Assembly (NCBI GenBank): GCA_947068385.1
Contig: CAMTBF010000084.1
Location: forward strand, 1-10,423
Reading direction: 5' to 3'
DNA from: an uncultured Lachnospiraceae bacterium
GTDB lineage: Bacteria > Bacillota > Clostridia > Lachnospirales > Lachnospiraceae
DNA length: 10,423 bases
Shown here: positions 1-5,065 of the stretch, in pieces
Numbering within the stretch: the stretch's first letter is position 1
How the letters are laid out: each line of letters opens with the position of its first letter
Program-made: the position numbers and the translations under genes
The notes under the pieces: generated by a model
Told to the model about the DNA's origin: nothing
Database searches by the model: none
Seen by the model: only the letters and a program-made list of their open reading frames with translations

Positions 1-30
1 CACCATTTCAATGAGAAAGGATATCAGATT

Positions 31-552
31 ATGGCACAAAATCCTGTAGTAACCATCACTATGAAAGACGGCGGTATCATCAAGCTGGAGCTGTACCCCG
101 AGACCGCGCCGATTTCCGTGAACAATTTCATCAGCCTGGTGAAGAAGAATTTCTATGACGGCCTCGTCTTCCACAGGGTCATCAAGGGCTTCATGATCCA
201 GGGCGGCTGCCCGGACGGCACGGGCATGGGAGGCCCTGGCTATTCCATCAAGGGAGAGTTCGCTCAGAATGGCGTGAAGAACGACTTAAAGCACACGGAG
301 GGCGTGTTGTCCATGGCTAGATCCATGCATCCGGATTCCGCCGGGAGCCAGTTCTTCATCATGCACAAGAACGCGCCCCACCTGGACGGCGGCTACGCTG
401 CCTTCGGGAAGGTGATCGAGGGGATGGATGTGGTGAACCGCATCGCCGAGACGGCTACTGATTATTCCGACAGGCCTCTTGAGCCCCAGATCATGGAGAG
501 CATCACGGTAGACACCTTTGGAGCGGAATATCCGGAACCGGAGCACTGCTAG
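31..552 (+). CDS. Cyclophilin-type peptidyl-prolyl cis-trans isomerase
   Basis: This gene encodes a 173-residue single-domain cyclophilin that catalyses cis-trans isomerisation of X-Pro bonds during protein folding. There is no signal peptide or membrane segment, so it is expected in the cytoplasm. The family motifs are clear: FHRVIKGFMIQGG at residues 47-59 carries the catalytic Arg49 and the Phe54/Met55/Gln57 pocket, GSQFFI lies at 105-110, and HLDGGYAAFGKV at 117-128 closes the active site. The length is normal for bacterial small cyclophilins. The start is supported by an AGAAAGGA ribosome binding site about 9 nt upstream. No convincing terminator follows the stop codon; 553-571 can form only short stems without a T-run. 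It faces the hydrolase gene and is separated from it by the RNA module at 581-778. The family is certain; the specific substrate is unknown. Confidence 0.96.
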   Translation: MAQNPVVTITMKDGGIIKLELYPETAPISVNNFISLVKKNFYDGLVFHRVIKGFMIQGGCPDGTGMGGPGYSIKGEFAQNGVKNDLKHTEGVLSMARSMHPDSAGSQFFIMHKNAPHLDGGYAAFGKVIEGMDVVNRIAETATDYSDRPLEPQIMESITVDTFGAEYPEPEHC

Positions 553-580
553 CGCTGCCAGCGGAATCCGCCGCATTCAC

Positions 581-772
581 ATTTTGTTAACAATTCATTC
601 AAGTATTTTTAAATTGTCGATCATTGTTTAGACATCTATCTACCCTATACTAGAATCATCGACAGCGCAAGCCACAGTTACTGTTTACTAAATAACTTTT
701 TCATAATAATGCCAAGGAACTTCGGTTCCTTGGCATCCTCCCTTTTTAGGGAGTTTCTCCCTTTTCAGGGAG
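581..772. repeat. Left arm of an imperfect inverted repeat (promoter plus structured RNA module)
   Basis: Read on the plus strand, this stretch is homologous to the reverse complement of 1682-1899. Shared blocks in order: an ATTTTGTT-ACA box (581-592), TCATTCAAG (595-603), TTTAGACAT (627-635), a TATACT -10 box (646-651), GCCACAG (671-677), a 23-nt identical block (685-707), the main hairpin, and a 34-nt identical block (732-765) covering one CUCCC hairpin and the start of the next. The segment just after the -10 box (652-670) has diverged in length and sequence from its partner. The two arms face each other across the serine hydrolase gene. Confidence 0.88.
624..651 (+). promoter_or_regulatory. 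Putative sigma-A promoter of the left RNA module
   Basis: A perfect-looking extended -10 region, TATACT at 646-651, is preceded after 16 nt by a weak -35 element, TTGTTT at 624-629. Transcription would start at about 657-660. The same elements recur with the same 16-nt spacing in the right arm, which supports function. Upstream boxes at 581-603, also shared with the right arm, may be UP-element or regulator sites; TTGTTAACAA at 584-593 is a perfect palindrome in this copy only. Confidence 0.6.
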
Positions 773-778
773 TTTTTT
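658..778 (+). ncRNA. Candidate small RNA with tetraloop hairpin and tandem CUCCC hairpins
   Basis: Between the promoter at 624-651 and a T6 run at 773-778 lies a segment of about 120 nt with no credible reading frame but strong structure. A 12-bp perfect stem at 709-736 is capped by a UUCG tetraloop (721-724). Two near-identical small hairpins follow: CTCCCT/AGGGAG with a TTTT loop at 738-753, and CTCCCT/AGGGAG with a TTTC loop at 757-772. The unpaired AT-rich region 685-708 is almost identical in the second copy. The CUCCCU arms are complementary to Shine-Dalgarno sequences, a feature of several known Firmicutes regulatory RNAs, so a role in translational control is possible but inferred. 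I do not recognise an established RNA family. The transcript start is approximate. Confidence 0.55.
757..778 (+). terminator. Intrinsic terminator of the left small RNA
   Basis: A 6-bp stem (CTCCCT at 757-762 with AGGGAG at 767-772, loop TTTC) is followed directly by six Ts at 773-778. It would terminate plus-strand transcription from the promoter at 624-651. The T-run overlaps the TAA stop codon of the convergent hydrolase gene (777-779). The preceding hairpin at 738-753 has the same stem but only TTTC after it. Confidence 0.65.
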
Positions 779-1658
779 ACAGCTGAGGATACAGCTCCTG
801 GAAGATGGCGTCCATCAGCGGCTTCCCGTCCCTGCATTCCGCCACCGTGGAGATCACGGCATCCTTGTCCCGCAGGATGATGGAGAGCTGCAGGTACTTG
901 CCGTCCGCCCTAAAAGACCCGCAGGGGCCGCCCCAGAACAGATATCCGTAGCCGTAGTCCTCCTCAAGCCCGGTAGGAACCTGGGCCTTCAGGCTCTCCG
1001 CCACCCATTCCGCCGGGATCAGCCGCTTTCCCTCCCACATGCCATCCTGCAGGTACAGCACCCCCAGCTTATGCAGCTCCGACAGCGTCAGGAACAGGCC
1101 TCCCGCCCCAAAGGTATAGCCCAGCGGATCCGTCTCCCAGGTGGGGCGGCGGATGCCCAGCGGGGCGAAGAGCCGGGGCGTCAGATAGGACACCAGGTCG
1201 CAGCCCGCCCGGCGCTGCACCAGCACCCCTGCCAGGTAGGGGCCTACATTGTTGTAGACGAACCTTTCTCCCGGGCGGCAGGTGAAGGGGAAGGCCAGCG
1301 ACATCTTTACCCAGTCCTCCTGCTCATACAGCGGGCGCTGGGCCCCCATCAGCTGGGCCTCCTCCTGCCCCAGGCACATGGTCAGCAGGTCGCGCACCGT
1401 GGCCTGCTCCAGATATTCGTTCACCTGTCCCGGCAAGTCCTTCGGAAAGGCGTCCACCAGCCTCTCCTCCAGGGCCAATAAGCCCTCCCTGACGGCAATC
1501 CCCACCGCCGCCGAGGTGAAGCTCTTGCTGGCGGAATACACATTGCGGCGGCACTCGTCGTCCCACAGGTGTTTCCAGACGTCCCTGCCGCCCTGGCTGA
1601 CCTTCACGCCCAGGATCCCCGTCTTCTCCGTGCGCTCCATAAATCTTCCGAATTCCAT
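777..1658 (-). CDS. Serine hydrolase, beta-lactamase/penicillin-binding-protein-like fold (class C-related)
   Basis: This gene encodes a 293-residue protein of the beta-lactamase-related serine hydrolase family (COG1680/PF00144 type). Its members include esterases, D-aminopeptidases and carboxypeptidase-like enzymes as well as class C beta-lactamases. The SxxK motif is S42-A-S-K45 within YSASKSFTSAAVG, with Ser42 the predicted nucleophile; the YxN motif is Y135-N-N137. The third KTG/HxG position appears to be A-D-G at about 251-253, so a true beta-lactamase role is unlikely. There is no signal peptide or membrane helix, so the protein is predicted to be cytoplasmic. The start at 1658 is supported by GAGG at 1665-1668. 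The gene is a single transcription unit: its leader is the right copy of the repeated RNA module, and its stop codon lies in the terminator of the left copy. The substrate cannot be named. Confidence 0.85.
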   Translation of the reverse strand: MEFGRFMERTEKTGILGVKVSQGGRDVWKHLWDDECRRNVYSASKSFTSAAVGIAVREGLLALEERLVDAFPKDLPGQVNEYLEQATVRDLLTMCLGQEEAQLMGAQRPLYEQEDWVKMSLAFPFTCRPGERFVYNNVGPYLAGVLVQRRAGCDLVSYLTPRLFAPLGIRRPTWETDPLGYTFGAGGLFLTLSELHKLGVLYLQDGMWEGKRLIPAEWVAESLKAQVPTGLEEDYGYGYLFWGGPCGSFRADGKYLQLSIILRDKDAVISTVAECRDGKPLMDAIFQELYPQL

Positions 1659-1822
1659 ACGCTACCTCGCTTTCTCTTTCGCCCCTGAAAAGGGAGAATC
1701 CCCCTAAAAAGGGAGAAACTCCCTAAAAAGGGAGGATGCCAGGAGACTTGCGTCCCTTGGCAATAATTATGAAAAAGTTATTTAGTAAGCTGTGGCTGGC
1801 AGTAGCACCCTGCCTCGTTACA
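1659..1822 (-). promoter_or_regulatory. Structured 5' leader of the hydrolase mRNA (right copy of the RNA module)
   Basis: From the promoter at 1829-1856 the hydrolase transcript would begin with about 164 nt of leader homologous to the left small RNA. On the minus strand it holds the conserved AT-rich block (1788-1766), the main hairpin (1762-1737) capped by a GCAA tetraloop, and three consecutive hairpins of CTCCC/GGGAG type (1734-1719, 1715-1700, 1695-1682), spaced 19 nt apart. The left copy has only two of these. No T-run follows the last hairpin; it runs through purine-rich sequence into the GAGG ribosome binding site at 1668-1665. The leader therefore seems to permit read-through, and it could regulate translation or stability, or attenuate conditionally. 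It accounts for about half of the 353-bp gene-free stretch 1659-2011. Confidence 0.55.
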
Positions 1823-1899
1823 AGTATTAGTATAGTAAAAAGAAATGTCTAAAGAATGAGGATAATTCAAAGATTGCTTGAATGATCTGTAAACAAAAT
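1682..1899. repeat. Right arm of the imperfect inverted repeat
   Basis: The reverse complement of this segment matches 581-772. Identity is highest in the RNA part: 23 nt at 1766-1788 and 34 nt at 1707-1740 are identical to the left arm. It is lower but collinear over the promoter part (1829-1899), including the boxes at 1877-1885 and 1888-1899. Compared with the left arm it has a longer insert after the -10 box, a short deletion before the AT-rich block, and one extra CTCCC hairpin unit. The arms are too diverged to be a recent duplication. Confidence 0.88.
1829..1856 (-). promoter_or_regulatory. Putative sigma-A promoter of the serine hydrolase gene
   Basis: On the minus strand, TATACT (1834-1829) is preceded after 16 nt by TTCTTT (1856-1851). 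The geometry equals that of the left-arm promoter. A conserved TTTAGACAT (1853-1845) overlaps the -35 element, and the TCATTCAAG (1885-1877) and ATTTTGTT-ACA (1899-1888) boxes lie upstream as in the left arm. The start of transcription would be about 1822. Confidence 0.6.
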
Positions 1900-1929
1900 A
1901 TGAACGGCAGCCCTCTGCCCCCGGACGCG

Positions 1930-1965
1930 AAAAAGGGCAGCCGCCCGCTTTGCCGGGGACCACCC
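1930..1965 (-). terminator. Intrinsic terminator downstream of fba
   Basis: On the minus strand a GC-rich hairpin spans 1965-1935: outer arms GGG/CCC, G-U pairs in the middle, one bulged C, an inner CCCG/CGGG stem and a GCAAAG loop. Five Ts follow (1934-1930). It lies about 47 nt past the fba stop codon and fits as the end of the long operon. A small additional stem, GGCAG/CTGCC, sits just beyond at 1906-1919. Confidence 0.85.
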
Positions 1966-2011
1966 TTTCCATTCCATGTCAATTCATATCATCCATGTCG
2001 CTTCAAAATGC

Positions 2012-2875
2012 TCAGGCCTTTCCAACGGAACCGAACAGCTCCATCTTCTCCTTCACGGTAGCCTTGATGGCCTCGAAGCCGGGAGCCAGGAGCTTTCTGG
2101 GGTCGAAGCCCTTGCCCTGCTGGTCCTTGCCCTCTTCGATGTACTTGCGGGTGGCGGCAGCAAAGGAGAGCTGGCACTCCGTGTTCACGTTGATCTTGGC
2201 AACGCCCAGGCTGATGGCCTTCTTGATCATGTCGGCAGGGATGCCCGTGCCGCCGTGGAGCACCAGGGGCATCTCCCCGGTGAGCTGCTGTACGGCGTCC
2301 AGAGTCTCGAAGCTCAGTCCCTTCCAGTTGGCGGGATATTTGCCGTGGATATTGCCGATGCCTGCCGCCAGGAAGTCCACGCCCAGGTCGGCGATGGCCT
2401 TGCACTCATTGGGGTCAGCGCACTCGCCCATGCCTACCACGCCGTCTTCCTCGCCGCCGATAGAGCCTACCTCGGCCTCGATGGAGATGCCCTTGCCGTG
2501 GGCAGCCGCTACCAGCTCTGTGGTCTTGGCCACGTTCTCCTCGATGGGGTAGTGGGAGCCGTCGAACATGACGGACGAGAAGCCGGCCTCCATGCACTTA
2601 TAGCAGTGCTCATAGGAGCCGTGATCCAAGTGCAGGGCCACGGGCACGTCGATGTCCAGGTCCTTCAGCAGGCCGTTCACCATGCCCACCACTACGTCAT
2701 AGCCGCCCATGTACTTTCCCGCGCCCTCGGATACGCCCAGGATGACGGGAGACTTGCACTCCTTGGCGGTCAACAGGATGGCCTTGGTCCACTCCAGGTT
2801 GTTGATGTTGAACTGTCCTACTGCATAGTGGCCGGCCTTGGCCTTTTTCAACATTTCTGCTGCTGATACTAACAT
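2012..2875 (-). CDS. fba: Class II fructose-1,6-bisphosphate aldolase
   Basis: This is a 287-residue zinc-dependent aldolase that cleaves fructose-1,6-bisphosphate to dihydroxyacetone phosphate and glyceraldehyde-3-phosphate in glycolysis and catalyses the reverse in gluconeogenesis. It is cytoplasmic. The diagnostic features are HLDHG at 82-86 (catalytic Asp84, zinc ligand His85), IEAEVG at 132-137, AGIGNIHGKYP at 171-181 (zinc ligand His177), LVLHGGTG at 204-211 (zinc ligand His207) and KINVNTE at 227-233. Length and start match the Bacillus-type class IIA enzymes. The start is fixed by a strong GGAGGT at 2884-2889, 8 nt upstream. It is the last gene of the run, 64 bp after the lipid kinase, and is followed by the terminator at 1930-1965. 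I see no convincing promoter of its own, so I infer cotranscription. Confidence 0.97.
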   Translation of the reverse strand: MLVSAAEMLKKAKAGHYAVGQFNINNLEWTKAILLTAKECKSPVILGVSEGAGKYMGGYDVVVGMVNGLLKDLDIDVPVALHLDHGSYEHCYKCMEAGFSSVMFDGSHYPIEENVAKTTELVAAAHGKGISIEAEVGSIGGEEDGVVGMGECADPNECKAIADLGVDFLAAGIGNIHGKYPANWKGLSFETLDAVQQLTGEMPLVLHGGTGIPADMIKKAISLGVAKINVNTECQLSFAAATRKYIEEGKDQQGKGFDPRKLLAPGFEAIKATVKEKMELFGSVGKA

Positions 2876-2910
2876 AGTTACTTACCTCCGTTTTTTATTT
2901 ATAGCTATCC

Positions 2911-2927
2911 CCCTGTCAGGGACAGGG
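2911..2927 (-). other. Small hairpin in the lipid kinase-fba spacer
   Basis: CCCTGTC and GACAGGG form a perfect 7-bp stem with a 3-nt loop. On the minus strand no T-run follows, so it is not a terminator for the operon. It could be a processing or stability element that separates fba expression from the upstream genes. On the plus strand it is followed by TTCCAGTTTTC, which is too weak to call. Confidence 0.4.
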
Positions 2928-2939
2928 TTCCAGTTTTCT

Positions 2940-3851
2940 CTATTCAGGCAGCGGCTTCACCCTGATGTCCATCCCCTTACACACATTGCGTATGGTGACT
3001 TTGGTATGGCTGCCGCCGTTCTCGCCGTCCAGGGTCCATGCCACAGGCTGCCCCGACTCCAGCGTGAGCTCCGCGGTGCGGAAACAGTACATGGCATTGG
3101 TGTCGATGGAGCGGTTGAGCAGGGAGATCATGATATTGCTCAGCTCGATGGGGTTCCTGGGCATCTTGATCAACGTGACCTCGAACAGGCCGTCGTCCAG
3201 CTTCACGTTCCTGCCGGTGATGTTCTTGAAGCCGCCCACGGAGAGGGAGTTGGTCACCATGCCGAAGATGAAGTCGTCCTCCACCTCGTTCCCGTCCCAG
3301 CTCACCTTCATGGGAAAGGAGCGTATGGCGGACAGGCTCTTCACGCCCTCCAGCAGGTACGCCATATGTCCCAGCACGTTCTTCATCTCCTGCTCGGTCT
3401 CATAGGACACGTCCGTGAACAGGCCGAAGGCGGCGATGTATACGAACACATCGTCCACGTCCTCATAGCGGAAGGTGCCGATGTCGCAGGGGAAGTCCCT
3501 GCCCCGCACCGCTATCCGGGCGGCCCGCACCATGTTCTTGGGCAGGGAGATGCTGCCCCCGAAGTCATTGGTGCTCCCCGCGGGGATATAGCCGATGGGA
3601 GTGCGCCGGCCGCTTTGGATCATTCCCGTCACTACCTCGTCCAGGGTGCCGTCGCCGCCGCTGCATACTACCAGCTCGTAATCCTCCCGGCGGCCCGCCA
3701 CCACGGCCCTTGCGTCGTCCCGCCTCTGTGTGGGCGCTACCGTGATCTCGTACCCCTCCTGGGCGAAGACATCCAGTATGTCAGCCAGCTTGTTCCTGAT
3801 CTGGGCCTTGCCGGCTTTGGGATTGTATACGAAAAGCAGCTTTCTCTCCAT
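2940..3851 (-). CDS. Diacylglycerol kinase family lipid kinase (DgkB/YegS type)
   Basis: This gene encodes a 303-residue soluble lipid kinase of the DAGK catalytic family. Members phosphorylate diacylglycerol, returning it to phospholipid synthesis, or related lipids, working at the inner face of the membrane. The catalytic-domain motifs are FVYNPKAGK at 7-15, SGGDGTLDE at 64-72 (nucleotide binding), IPAGSTNDFG at 89-98, DDGLFEV at 219-225 and DGE at 275-277. Length and start match the family. The ATG at 3851 has AAGG, overlapping the stop codon of the upstream HPr-like gene, as its ribosome binding site, so translation of the two is probably coupled across a 12-bp gap. DgkB is the best analogy, but lipid specificity within this family cannot be read from sequence, so I give no symbol. 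Confidence 0.92.
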   Translation of the reverse strand: MERKLLFVYNPKAGKAQIRNKLADILDVFAQEGYEITVAPTQRRDDARAVVAGRREDYELVVCSGGDGTLDEVVTGMIQSGRRTPIGYIPAGSTNDFGGSISLPKNMVRAARIAVRGRDFPCDIGTFRYEDVDDVFVYIAAFGLFTDVSYETEQEMKNVLGHMAYLLEGVKSLSAIRSFPMKVSWDGNEVEDDFIFGMVTNSLSVGGFKNITGRNVKLDDGLFEVTLIKMPRNPIELSNIMISLLNRSIDTNAMYCFRTAELTLESGQPVAWTLDGENGGSHTKVTIRNVCKGMDIRVKPLPE

Positions 3852-3863
3852 AGGCCGGCGCCT

Positions 3864-4121
3864 TTATTCCCCGCTGGTGAGAAATCCCGTGATTCCGTCC
3901 AGGGCGGTGTCCTCGTCGGTCCCTTCCGCGGAGATCTCCAGGTTCTCGCTCAGATCCATCCCCAGCGTCATCATGCCCATGATGCTCTTGGCGTTCACCC
4001 TCTTGTCGCCGGACTGGATGTAGATGGAGCTTTCGTACTTGCTGGCCTTCTGCACCAGCATGGCGATGTGCCTCGCCATCTGCTCCCCCTCCAGGTTGAT
4101 GCTGATATTCTTCTTTTTCAT
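3864..4121 (-). CDS. Crh-like HPr paralogue: Ser46 kept, His15 replaced by Met
   Basis: This 85-residue protein has the HPr fold sequence throughout. Numbering from the chosen start falls exactly on the HPr standard: VNAKSIMG at 42-49 places Ser46, the site HprK phosphorylates, in a perfect context, and the Ile47/Met48/Met51 surface used by CcpA and HprK is kept. The PTS catalytic loop, normally G-L-H-A-R-P, is here E-Q-M-A-R-H, so position 15 is Met and PEP-dependent phosphotransfer through His15 should be impossible. This matches the logic of Bacillus Crh (Gln15), which lies next to whiA in that genus too. The start at 4121 is preferred over an in-frame ATG at 4154 because AAGGAGG sits 8 nt upstream and the longer form adds 11 atypical residues. 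Its likely role is a regulatory, HprK-dependent partner, not a sugar-transport phosphocarrier. Confidence 0.88.
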   Translation of the reverse strand: MKKKNISINLEGEQMARHIAMLVQKASKYESSIYIQSGDKRVNAKSIMGMMTLGMDLSENLEISAEGTDEDTALDGITGFLTSGE

Positions 4122-4129
4122 GAATTCTT

Positions 4130-4136
4130 CCTCCTT
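4130..4136 (-). promoter_or_regulatory. Ribosome binding site deciding the Crh-like gene start
   Basis: AAGGAGG on the minus strand, 8 nt before the ATG at 4121, is a near-perfect Shine-Dalgarno sequence. It lies downstream of the alternative in-frame ATG at 4154, which therefore cannot use it. Confidence 0.9.
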
Positions 4137-4181
4137 GCGCGCTTTGGCACGCATGTTCTGATTCCATTGTCCCTATGTTAC

Positions 4182-5063
4182 TTATGATCTTGCTTTCTCC
4201 GCCAGCTCGCTGAGCCTGCGCAGTCTATGGTTTACGCCGGACTTTCCCAGTGGCGGGTCGAAGCGCTCGCCCAGCTCCTTCAGGGGGGCGTCCGGATATT
4301 CCAATCGGATCTCCGCCATCCTGCGCAGGGGCTCCGGCAGGTTCTGGAAGCCGTAATGGATCCTGAGGAACTCAATGTCCTCCACCTGCCTGGCCGCCGC
4401 GGTGACGGTCTTTGCTATATTGGCGGCCTCGCAGTTCACCCGCCGGTTCACGGAACCCCGCATCTCCTTCAGGATCCGCATGTTCTCCAGGTTCATCAGG
4501 GACACCGGGGCCTCGCAGACGTTCAGCAGGTCCACGATGCCGGAGCCCTCCTTTAAATAGACCACATGGTACTTCTTCCGGAGAATGATCTTGGCCTCGA
4601 TCTCAAAGCTCCTGATCACATCCTGGAGCTGTCTGGCCTTCCTGTCGTCCGTGCAGTCGAACTCCAGATGGTATGCCTTGATGGGATCGCTCATGGAGCC
4701 TATGGCCAGGAACGCCCCCCGCAGGAAAGCCCTCCTGCAGCAGGAGTTCTTGATCAGGAGCGGGCTCACCGGCTCTTCCGGGCTTCCCAGCTTCATGAAC
4801 AGCCCCTGCAGCTCCTCCTCGTCCAATATCCTGTCCGTATCTATATTATATGTTTTTTTCAGCAATGTAAAGCCTTTTCTGGCCACAGCCTCATTTTCTG
4901 TCTGAAAACCCAGGGTAAATCCGGCTTTTCCCCCGGATTCCCCCCTGCTTCGCCCATATGCGCCGCAGAAATTCATGAGGGCGGCCAGCTCCGCTATCTG
5001 GCAATGCCTGGCGGGATTCATCCGCTTTGCCAGCTCCTTCTTCACTTCACCAGAAAATGACAT
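4182..5063 (-). CDS. whiA: DNA-binding protein WhiA
   Basis: WhiA is a DNA-binding protein with a degenerate LAGLIDADG homing-endonuclease-like N-terminal part and a sigma-factor-like C-terminal helix-turn-helix. It is linked to cell division and chromosome segregation in Firmicutes and to sporulation in actinomycetes. Conserved blocks are MSFSGEVKKELA at the N-terminus, RRAFLRGAFLAIGS at 110-123, VVYLKEGSGIVDLLN at 167-181, SVNRRVNCEAANIAKTV at 204-220 and the HTH region at about 242-293 (LKELGERF, GKSGVNHRLRRLSE). The protein has 293 residues, shorter than the roughly 315 I expect; about 20 residues appear to be missing between TYNID and LQGLF in the N-terminal domain. The start at 5063 follows the rapZ stop by 2 nt and has AGGGGA upstream; the frame stays open upstream but overlaps rapZ. 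Translational coupling to rapZ is likely. Confidence 0.95.
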   Translation of the reverse strand: MSFSGEVKKELAKRMNPARHCQIAELAALMNFCGAYGRSRGESGGKAGFTLGFQTENEAVARKGFTLLKKTYNIDTDRILDEEELQGLFMKLGSPEEPVSPLLIKNSCCRRAFLRGAFLAIGSMSDPIKAYHLEFDCTDDRKARQLQDVIRSFEIEAKIILRKKYHVVYLKEGSGIVDLLNVCEAPVSLMNLENMRILKEMRGSVNRRVNCEAANIAKTVTAAARQVEDIEFLRIHYGFQNLPEPLRRMAEIRLEYPDAPLKELGERFDPPLGKSGVNHRLRRLSELAEKARS

Positions 5064-5065
5064 GT

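Noticed and set aside
553..585. Terminator after the peptidyl-prolyl isomerase gene
   Set aside because: Only 4-bp stems (553-563, 561-571) can form, and the following TTTT at 582-585 belongs to the repeated promoter module.
616..622. TTGTCGA resembling a Spo0A box upstream of the left promoter
   Set aside because: The match is partial and it is not conserved at the corresponding place in the right arm, where other boxes are.
738..772. Tandem CTCCC/GGGAG units as a CRISPR-like array
   Set aside because: Only two or three units with a 19-nt period, no spacers of CRISPR length and no cas genes; each unit is a self-complementary hairpin.
709..786. Short reading frame of 25 codons starting at the ATG inside the left RNA hairpin
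   Set aside because: There is no ribosome binding site, the ATG is not conserved in the right copy (ATTG), and the sequence is explained by RNA stems.
2884..2927. Separate promoter for fba in the spacer after the lipid kinase
   Set aside because: TATAAA is present but no acceptable -35 element lies 16-18 nt upstream; the nearby hairpin has no T-run, so neither a promoter nor a terminator is supported.
2838..4187. Plus-strand open frame of 449 codons opposite the lipid kinase and Crh-like gene
   Set aside because: Same shadow effect: antisense to conserved genes, His/Val/Leu-rich composition, no motif or ribosome binding site.
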